A program made the position numbers and the translations under genes. DNA of 64,000 nucleotides from a virus: positions 1 through 64,000 of IMG/VR virus record IMGVR_UViG_3300047089_000244; one strand, given 5' to 3'. Positions 59,419 to 64,000 of the stretch are shown here, one piece after another. The notes beneath the pieces were generated by a model. It did no database searches, had not been told where the DNA came from, and was given only the letters and a program-made list of their open reading frames with translations. Position 1 is the stretch's first letter. Each line of letters opens with the position of its first letter.

Positions 59419-59570
59419 TACGCACACCAAATATACCTCATAAACCCCGCCACGAACCGTAAGCGCTACATGCCAGGATTACCGTGGTACCGGGGGAGGA
59501 ACGGCTAAAGGTGCGTAGCTGAGTCGGGACCGCTCGACAAAGCCGATGAGCCGCCTTCGGGCGGCTTTTC
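59419..59570 (+). ncRNA. Candidate structured phage RNA
   Basis: No convincing coding sequence lies here; a nine-codon frame at 59414 starts before the predicted transcript. The RNA would start near 59420 and end at the terminator at 59549-59570, about 150 bases. Pairings I can see: TACGCAC 59419-59425 with GTGCGTA 59511-59517; CCTC 59436-59439 with GAGG 59496-59499; CCCCG 59445-59449 with CGGGG 59491-59495; CCACG 59450-59454 with CGTGG 59483-59487. Together they form a long bulged arm closed by the 5' end. An alternative CGGCT 59502-59506 / AGCCG 59541-59545 pairing exists. It lacks a T-loop and acceptor, so it is not a tRNA. Function is unknown. Confidence 0.65.
59549..59570 (+). terminator. 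Rho-independent terminator with UUCG loop
   Basis: Stem AGCCGCC / GGCGGCT (59549-59555 and 59560-59566) with a TTCG tetraloop, followed by TTTC. Confidence 0.88.
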
Positions 59571-59578
59571 TCGTTCTC

Positions 59579-59606
59579 TTGACTTCGTAGCATAAGCTGG
59601 TATACT
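59579..59606 (+). promoter_or_regulatory. Promoter TTGACT / TGGTATACT, leaderless type
   Basis: -35 TTGACT at 59579-59584, 16-base spacer, -10 TATACT at 59601-59606 preceded by TGG. It ends six bases before the ATG at 59613 and starts only nine bases after the terminator of the RNA. Confidence 0.75.
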
Positions 59607-59612
59607 ATGTCT

Positions 59613-61055
59613 ATGACCTCCTCTAAGACGTTTCCTCCCACACCTGAGCAGCAAGCCGCGCTCGACGCCTTCGTCACCGGCCAGAACATGGTGATCGAGG
59701 CTGGCGCAGGCACCGGCAAGACTACCACCCTGCGCCTCCTGGCCGAGTCCACCGATAACCAGGGCATCTACGTCGTCTACAACAAGGCTGCGCAGACAGA
59801 TGCGGCATCCTCCTTCCCCACTAACGTTCAGGTCCGCACCGCCCACTCACTGGCCTTCGGTGCGGTCAAGAATGGCAAGAAGGGGGGCCTCATGGGCCGC
59901 CTGAACGGGAACCGCCTCCCGAGTAAGGCGTGCGTCAACATCCTGGACATCCCCGCTGGGTTCCAAGCTGACGAAGATCATTTCATCCCCGACTGGATCA
60001 TCGCTCGCTCCGCCCTCGACGCCGTAGGACGCTTCTGCAACAGCGCTGACGATGAGGTCAACGAGTACCACGTCCCTAAAATCGACGGGCTAGAGGATCA
60101 GCGCTCCTACAAACAGTACGTGGTCACCTACGCGAAGAAGGCATGGGACGACCTCAACAGTCTCTCCGGCAAGCTCCAGTTCAAGCACGACCACTACCTC
60201 AAGATTTGGGCGCTGTCGCGTCCGACTCTTCGCTGCGACTTCGTGATGCTGGACGAGGCGCAGGACGCCAACCCCGTCATTGCCAAGGTGGTCGAGGACC
60301 AGGAGATGCAGCAAGTCATGGTCGGCGATCGCTGCCAAGCTATCTACGGGTGGCGCGGGGCAGTAGACGCGATGAGCGACTTCGATGCCGAAAATCGCAT
60401 GATCCTCTCGCAGAGCTTCCGCTTTGGTCCGGCTGTCGCCGAGCAGGCCAACAAGTTCCTTGACCTGCTAGATGCCCCGCTGCGCCTTAGCGGGTTCGAG
60501 AAGATTGCCTCGACGGTCGGAATCGTCCAAGAGCCCGATGCAATCCTCTGCCGCACAAATGCTTCGGTCATCGAGAACGCGATGAGCGCACAGGCCGGTG
60601 GTAAGCGTGTCGCAATCGTCGGCGGAACACGCGAGATCGAGGAGTTCACCAAGGCAGCACGCGACCTGATGGAAGGCAGTAGTGTCAGCCATCGGGATCT
60701 GGTAGCCTTCAAGTCCTGGAACGAGGTCGTCGCCTACGCCAAAAGCGAGGAGGGGCGCGATCTGCGCGTCATGGTCAGTTTGATCGAGAACTACAGCGTT
60801 GAGGCGATCCTGTCGGTCTGTCAGGCGAGCGTCAATGAGAGTTCCGCCGACATCATCGTCTCGACGGCCCACAAGGCCAAGGGACGCGAGTGGGACCACG
60901 TTCGCATCAGCAACGATTTCACGGCTCCCGAGGAAGGCGAGGTGCCCTCGCGTCCGGAGCTTATGCTAGCCTATGTAGCCGTGACAAGGGCGAAAATCAC
61001 ACTTGACCAAGGGGCACTCTCCTGGGTCAACGACTACATCAAGGTGGCAGCATGA
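59613..61055 (+). CDS. UvrD/PcrA-like superfamily 1 helicase
   Basis: A 480-residue helicase starting MTSSKTFPPTPEQQAALDAF at ATG 59613; the ATG at 59607 touches the -10 box. Motifs: TPEQQAAL (Q motif), AGAGTGKT (Walker A, about 30-37), LDEAQD (about 213-218), GDRCQAIYGWRGA (motif III), QSFRFG (about 267-272), TAHKAKGREWDHV (about 418-430), AYVAVTRA (about 453-460). It is shorter than UvrD (about 720), lacking much of the 1B/2B subdomains. Base composition is visibly more GC-rich, with C/G-ending codons, than in the flanking genes, suggesting recent acquisition. Role in replication or repair. Confidence 0.9.
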   Translation: MTSSKTFPPTPEQQAALDAFVTGQNMVIEAGAGTGKTTTLRLLAESTDNQGIYVVYNKAAQTDAASSFPTNVQVRTAHSLAFGAVKNGKKGGLMGRLNGNRLPSKACVNILDIPAGFQADEDHFIPDWIIARSALDAVGRFCNSADDEVNEYHVPKIDGLEDQRSYKQYVVTYAKKAWDDLNSLSGKLQFKHDHYLKIWALSRPTLRCDFVMLDEAQDANPVIAKVVEDQEMQQVMVGDRCQAIYGWRGAVDAMSDFDAENRMILSQSFRFGPAVAEQANKFLDLLDAPLRLSGFEKIASTVGIVQEPDAILCRTNASVIENAMSAQAGGKRVAIVGGTREIEEFTKAARDLMEGSSVSHRDLVAFKSWNEVVAYAKSEEGRDLRVMVSLIENYSVEAILSVCQASVNESSADIIVSTAHKAKGREWDHVRISNDFTAPEEGEVPSRPELMLAYVAVTRAKITLDQGALSWVNDYIKVAA

Positions 61056-61201
61056 CCGAAGAAGAGCAGGTATTCCAGAAGCTCATCAAGGCCGCTCGCA
61101 ACTCATTGGAGCGAGCAGCGAAAGGCCACAACGATCATTGGCAGCCTCTTAGTGATGCACTCGATGAGGCTCAAGAGTATGAGACAGAGGTGACAGAGTA
61201 A
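61052..61201 (+). CDS. 49-residue acidic helical protein
   Basis: Fitted exactly between two genes: its ATG overlaps the helicase stop (ATGA at 61052) and its TAA overlaps the next start (TAATG at 61201). The sequence MTEEEQVFQKLIKAARNSL continues to a C-terminal EAQEYETEVTE and forms one long helical hairpin. Too short for family recognition. Confidence 0.65.
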   Translation: MTEEEQVFQKLIKAARNSLERAAKGHNDHWQPLSDALDEAQEYETEVTE

Positions 61202-61944
61202 TGACGATCGAGAGCAAACCATTCCTGGGTCGCTGCAAGGAATGCGACTACGCGGTCTTCGCAGCAGCGGAGGACATCGCTAAGGTCGAGGACCTGAGGC
61301 AGGTTACGGCCGGTGGCGCGGCGACTATGGTTCAAGGTCACTATGGCGTCCTTGCACGCTGCCCAGACAACCACAGAGTCTTTCCGCTCAAGCGAATTGA
61401 AGGAACCTTTAGTGAAGATTTCAAATGCGACTCGCGGTGTCTCAATGCCAAAGCTCGCAAGTGTACTTGTTCGTGCGGAGGCATGAACCACGGTCGCGGG
61501 CATGCTGTCCAGATCCAGCCCGCGACCGCTCAACCTAAGGCACAGGTGGTTACCGGGATGTCTCTCTATAAAGATGATCCTAATTGGGATATCGCGCGTC
61601 ACGAACAGGAACAACAAAAGTTCGCCAGCGAACTATCTGAAGAGGCCCAATTCACCAAACAGCATCTAGGCAAGGAGGGAGAGAAAATCTTCTTTGAAGC
61701 CAAGCTCCTGCGTAGAGTCGAGTCCGATCACTCAACGCTCTATGCATTCATGACTGAGGTTCGGACTCCTATCACGGGAGTACTTCTCGGCCTAGCGGAG
61801 ATCAAATGGTGGAAGCCAGACTTCGTGGATGACCCCGGCTATGAGATTGGTGAGGTCTACAAGCTCAAGGCCAAGGTCAAGCGCCTGGAGGATGACCCGA
61901 AATGGGGCAAGTCAACTCTCGTAACGTATTTAGAAGAGGTCTAA
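61201..61944 (+). CDS. Zinc-ribbon protein with OB-like C-terminal half
   Basis: A 247-residue protein. The N-terminal half has LGRCKECDYAVFA, VLARCPDNHRVFPL, and KCDSRCLNAKARKC followed by TCSCGGMNHGRGHA, the cysteine-rich CxCxCGGxNHG pattern found in many phage and actinobacterial proteins. The C-terminal half (IFFEAKLLRRVESDHSTLYAF, GEVYKLKAKVKRLEDD) resembles a small nucleic-acid-binding barrel. Probably a DNA/RNA-binding accessory; function is not established. Confidence 0.65.
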   Translation: MTIESKPFLGRCKECDYAVFAAAEDIAKVEDLRQVTAGGAATMVQGHYGVLARCPDNHRVFPLKRIEGTFSEDFKCDSRCLNAKARKCTCSCGGMNHGRGHAVQIQPATAQPKAQVVTGMSLYKDDPNWDIARHEQEQQKFASELSEEAQFTKQHLGKEGEKIFFEAKLLRRVESDHSTLYAFMTEVRTPITGVLLGLAEIKWWKPDFVDDPGYEIGEVYKLKAKVKRLEDDPKWGKSTLVTYLEEV

Positions 61945-61962
61945 AGGAATGGTGAAGATCTG

Positions 61963-62166
61963 ATGGTGAAATACTCATTCTACATCAAAGGCAAGCGCAA
62001 AGAAGTCCATGCTCCAATCCTCAAGTTCGTGATCATCTTGTTACTCATCTTGTTCGTGATCGTCTCAATGCCGTTACATCTCGTTTGTTGGTTCTTTGGC
62101 CTGCGGGGATTCTACCATAAGGCCGACAAAAGCTACCAATTCCAAAACCCATTCAGGAGGGTCTGA
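61963..62166 (+). CDS. 67-residue single-helix membrane protein
   Basis: A basic N-terminus (MVKYSFYIKGKRKEV) precedes one hydrophobic helix (LKFVIILLLILFVIVSMPL) and an amphipathic tail (FYHKADKSYQFQNPFRRV). The sequence near the end carries the AGGAGG ribosome binding site for the next gene. Function is unknown. Confidence 0.6.
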   Translation: MVKYSFYIKGKRKEVHAPILKFVIILLLILFVIVSMPLHLVCWFFGLRGFYHKADKSYQFQNPFRRV

Positions 62167-62168
62167 GC

Positions 62169-62375
62169 ATGGCGGGTAGAACGATACACGAATTGAACCT
62201 AACGCGCAAAGGCCGTACAGGTTCGCTAACGAAGAACAGGCGCAAGAAACGCGGGATCAAGTCTCGCCTAACCGGAAAGAGCATCGTTCCACAGGGGTCG
62301 AGACCTCCCCAGACATCCAGGTCTGACCGAGAGCCCATACATCTGCTAGACTGGGGATATGGAAACCATGAATGA
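62169..62375 (+). CDS. 68-residue highly basic protein
   Basis: MAGRTIHELNLTRKGRTGS, then KNRRKKRGIKSRLTGKS. Strong ribosome binding site AGGAGG eight bases upstream. Probably binds nucleic acid. Overlaps the next gene by 17 bases, and the promoter of that gene lies inside this coding sequence. Confidence 0.55.
   Translation: MAGRTIHELNLTRKGRTGSLTKNRRKKRGIKSRLTGKSIVPQGSRPPQTSRSDREPIHLLDWGYGNHE
62344..62352 (+). promoter_or_regulatory. Extended -10 promoter, leaderless type
   Basis: TGCTAGACT ends six bases before the ATG at 62359. Confidence 0.55.
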
Positions 62376-62658
62376 TCTACAACCAAAGATAGTCCCTGAC
62401 GATGATCCTACTGATGAGCAGCTACAGCTTGCTTTCAAACGGGCGTGTCGAGAGTTCGGGGACTGCGTAGCAGACTACGAAAGCGACGAGTTCAAAAGTG
62501 AGTTCCACGAGCAACTTGAGCGTATCCTCAATGAAGAGGCGATATCAGGCTTGATCGATAAGGGGCTCATCACGAGCGTTGTTCGAGAGGACGGAGAGAT
62601 TGGCTATAGCGTCACTCCCGTCGGACAACAGATCACCGAAATGAGCAAGGATCGATGA
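62359..62658 (+). CDS. Hypothetical 99-residue acidic protein
   Basis: Leaderless ATG 62359 (METMNDLQPKIVPDDDPTD). Helical N-terminal half (LQLAFKRACREFGDCVADY), C-terminal winged-helix-like tail (GLIDKGLITSVVREDGEIGYSVTPVGQQI), which resembles a small DNA-binding or protein-interaction domain. Function is unknown; overlap of four bases with the next gene (ATGA). Confidence 0.6.
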   Translation: METMNDLQPKIVPDDDPTDEQLQLAFKRACREFGDCVADYESDEFKSEFHEQLERILNEEAISGLIDKGLITSVVREDGEIGYSVTPVGQQITEMSKDR

Positions 62659-62855
62659 ACATACGCATCTGCCCGACGTGTGGGGAGACGCAGCATCTTG
62701 AAGATTACGGACGCAGAGGAGCCCTATTTATCCACAGCGCAACTGGCCAGATGACATGTCCATCACAAACACAGGAATACGACGATGGCAAAGGAATTGA
62801 CGGACGCACACAAGCAAAAAATGCAGGAGGGCAAACATCGCAAAGCCAAGATTGA
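62655..62855 (+). CDS. 66-residue zinc-finger protein
   Basis: MNIRICPTCGETQHLEDYG with one CxxC pair and a lone cysteine (GQMTCPSQ), then a Gln/Asp-rich tail. The last 71 bases overlap the next gene in another frame. The first ATG overlaps the preceding stop (ATGA). Function is unknown. Confidence 0.5.
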   Translation: MNIRICPTCGETQHLEDYGRRGALFIHSATGQMTCPSQTQEYDDGKGIDGRTQAKNAGGQTSQSQD

Positions 62856-63024
62856 GCGCGAACAGAAAATCCAGGAACGCATCGAAGGCAAGCGTTGCCA
62901 GTGCGGTATCAAGCCCTCGATGAATGATGTTGAACTGAGGGCGCTCTACCCCGGTTGTTGTGATCCATCACACGTTTGTCCGGTGCTCGATGGTGTAATG
63001 AGAAGTATCTATACTTACGTATAA
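62785..63024 (+). CDS. 79-residue cysteine-rich protein
   Basis: MAKELTDAHKQKMQEGKHR, a basic helix, followed by KRCQCGIKPSMND and LYPGCCDPSHVCPVLDG, four cysteines and a histidine that could form a zinc finger. It overlaps the previous gene by 71 bases. The stop falls at the -10 box of the endonuclease gene. Function is unknown. Confidence 0.5.
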   Translation: MAKELTDAHKQKMQEGKHRKAKIEREQKIQERIEGKRCQCGIKPSMNDVELRALYPGCCDPSHVCPVLDGVMRSIYTYV

Positions 63025-63025
63025 T
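63020..63025 (+). promoter_or_regulatory. -10 promoter box TATAAT, leaderless type
   Basis: Perfect TATAAT at 63020-63025, overlapping the stop of the preceding gene, seven bases before the ATG at 63033. Confidence 0.65.
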
Positions 63026-63032
63026 GAAAGAT

Positions 63033-63356
63033 ATGACGGATACAGAAGTAGCGTGGCTTGCGGGATTGTTAGAGGGAGAGGGCACTTTCTTTCTTCATAA
63101 TGTACGGCTTCATTATTGTTATCCAGCTATGCATATCGCTATGATTGATTATGATATAATTGAGCGCGTATCGTTGATCCTTGGACGCAAAATCCAAATC
63201 CCTAAGAAACGACAACCTCACCACAAACAGCAATACAAGATTGCTATTGCTGGCGTGGATGCAGAAAAACTCATGCGCATCATACGACCATACATGGGTA
63301 AACGCCGAGGAACAAAAATCGATAACTTACTAAAAATGTCGAAAGGAATAGTCTAA
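63033..63356 (+). CDS. Small LAGLIDADG-type homing endonuclease
   Basis: A 107-residue protein starting at the leaderless ATG 63033 (the ATG at 63024 overlaps the -10 box). WLAGLLEGEGTFF at residues 8-20 is a LAGLIDADG motif with the catalytic acid at Glu16. Later blocks (HIAMIDYDIIERVSLILGR, KQQYKIAIAGVDAEKLM) fit the alpha-beta-beta-alpha fold. One motif per chain implies a homodimer. It is free-standing; no intron or split gene is seen next to it. Likely an intergenic mobile element of phage genomes. Confidence 0.8.
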   Translation: MTDTEVAWLAGLLEGEGTFFLHNVRLHYCYPAMHIAMIDYDIIERVSLILGRKIQIPKKRQPHHKQQYKIAIAGVDAEKLMRIIRPYMGKRRGTKIDNLLKMSKGIV

Positions 63357-63547
63357 TGCAACGGGTGGTAGTGAGTAGTAGCACAGGACGCCTCTACACC
63401 TACGAAACCGACTTTGATGTTTCGGAGGGCGATACGGTGCTTCTGCCACCGGGCATGTCAGGCGAGCCTTGGGAGGGTACCGTCACATCGTGCGTGACCA
63501 AATATACAGGACCCTGCAAGCAGATCCTTGAAGTAATAGAAGACTAG
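63356..63547 (+). CDS. 63-residue SH3-like protein
   Basis: MQRVVVSSSTGRLYTYETD at the TAATG overlap. The pattern FDVSEGDTVLLPPGMSGEP followed by GTVTSCVTKYTG resembles a small SH3-like barrel, as in PriA or KOW-type domains. Function is unknown. Confidence 0.55.
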   Translation: MQRVVVSSSTGRLYTYETDFDVSEGDTVLLPPGMSGEPWEGTVTSCVTKYTGPCKQILEVIED

Positions 63548-63548
63548 C

Positions 63549-63989
63549 ATGCCCACCTATGCCCAAATGCGAGAGGTCCCGCCGCCCGGTGTTCCCGATA
63601 CCGCTAAATACGGAACCGGCAAGACCTCCGCTATTCCCGAGGACATCAAGCGCCTGCTAGACCCAGGTAAGAACACAGATCCGGACCCCGGTCCAATCCA
63701 GTGGCTCTGGGTCTATGACCCTGTGGAGAACGTCGTCCATATCACCCACAACGAGGGTCGTCATCCGGCATATCGCATCACGCATAAGGACCATCACCCT
63801 GAGATCACGCACGAGAGTTCCCTGCGAGGATTCGCCTTCAAGATCAAGGGCGGTTGGCGCATCGTGGATCGCGCAAGCAAAGAGATCGATGATCCGTACA
63901 TCACGCACCTAGTGGTCGAGAAGCTCGAAGGTGAGCCTGATCCTCAGCCAGGGGGGCATCCTCGCTATCATGGATTACCCCATGTCTAA
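63549..63989 (+). CDS. Hypothetical 146-residue protein
   Basis: MPTYAQMREVPPPGVPDTA, with a proline-rich lead and a compact domain (WLWVYDPVENVVHITHNEG, then GFAFKIKGGWRIVDRASKE). The domain resembles a family found in actinobacteriophages, but I cannot assign a function. His-rich strands (THKDHHPEITH) could bind a metal. The gene is complete, ending at 63989. Confidence 0.55.
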   Translation: MPTYAQMREVPPPGVPDTAKYGTGKTSAIPEDIKRLLDPGKNTDPDPGPIQWLWVYDPVENVVHITHNEGRHPAYRITHKDHHPEITHESSLRGFAFKIKGGWRIVDRASKEIDDPYITHLVVEKLEGEPDPQPGGHPRYHGLPHV

Positions 63990-64000
63990 GATATCGATAC

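Noticed and set aside
59414-59443. Nine-codon frame MRTHTKYTS at the non-coding RNA
   Set aside because: The ATG lies directly on the -10 box and before the predicted transcription start, so it would not be on the transcript.
1-64000. tRNA genes, integrase, insertion sequences and CRISPR repeats
   Set aside because: No cloverleaf with T-arm and acceptor, no tyrosine or serine recombinase motifs, no terminal inverted repeats with a transposase and no regularly spaced direct repeats were seen. A tRNAscan-SE run would be the decisive test for tRNAs.

Overview
The window is a continuous piece of a large, contractile-tailed (myovirus) double-stranded DNA phage genome. Sheath, tube, baseplate J, gp25-like wedge, major capsid and prohead protease genes are all recognisable. 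The host is most likely an actinobacterium: many genes look leaderless, an FmdB-type zinc ribbon is present, and several virion and secreted proteins carry repeats and domains that I associate with soil Actinomycetota, perhaps Thermoleophilia. The host is an inference. Coding density is very high, and no tRNA, CRISPR array, insertion sequence, integrase, portal or large terminase was recognised. The 5' end cuts through a DNA polymerase gene.

Layout. (1) 1-10520, plus strand: replication and recombination operon with a C-family DNA polymerase III alpha subunit, RecA-like recombinase, PD-(D/E)XK junction-resolvase-like nuclease, Cas4/RecB-like nuclease, RuvC-like resolvase, sigma-region-4-like protein, unknown acidic proteins, an HTH protein and an SNF2-type helicase. 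(2) 10517-37238, mainly minus strand: neck and tail genes, read from 37238 downwards through neck, sheath, tube, tail assembly chaperone with a -1 frameshift, tape measure, baseplate hub carrying two peptidoglycan hydrolase domains, OB-fold-like protein, beta-propeller protein, gp25, baseplate J, and distal adhesin-like proteins. Two small plus-strand genes interrupt this block. (3) 37274-40181, plus: small genes, a calcineurin-like phosphatase, an FmdB zinc ribbon and small membrane proteins. (4) 40160-56399, mostly minus: head genes (major capsid, decoration-like protein, prohead protease with scaffold-like tail, a seven-zinc-ribbon protein of 1831 residues, a YadA-like fibre), interrupted by a papain-like peptidase, a zinc-finger protein and a secreted protein on the plus strand. 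(5) 56458-63989, plus: nucleotide metabolism (isochorismatase-fold hydrolase, dCTP deaminase, MazG-like enzyme), a candidate structured non-coding RNA, a UvrD-like helicase, small zinc-ribbon and membrane proteins, and a mini LAGLIDADG endonuclease.

Regulation visible in the sequence. Two promoter classes stand out. Plus-strand genes are preceded by TATACT/TATAAT-like -10 boxes, often extended with TGN, ending 6-8 bases before the ATG, which predicts leaderless mRNAs. The first genes of the minus-strand virion operons have a different box, C(A/G)TAA(T/C/A), 4-7 bases before the ATG. The sigma-like gene at 6112 is a candidate for recognising one class. Other notable points are a structured RNA at about 59420-59570 between its own promoter and terminator, and a nuclease frame that appears to lack any ATG, GTG or TTG start upstream of its catalytic residues.
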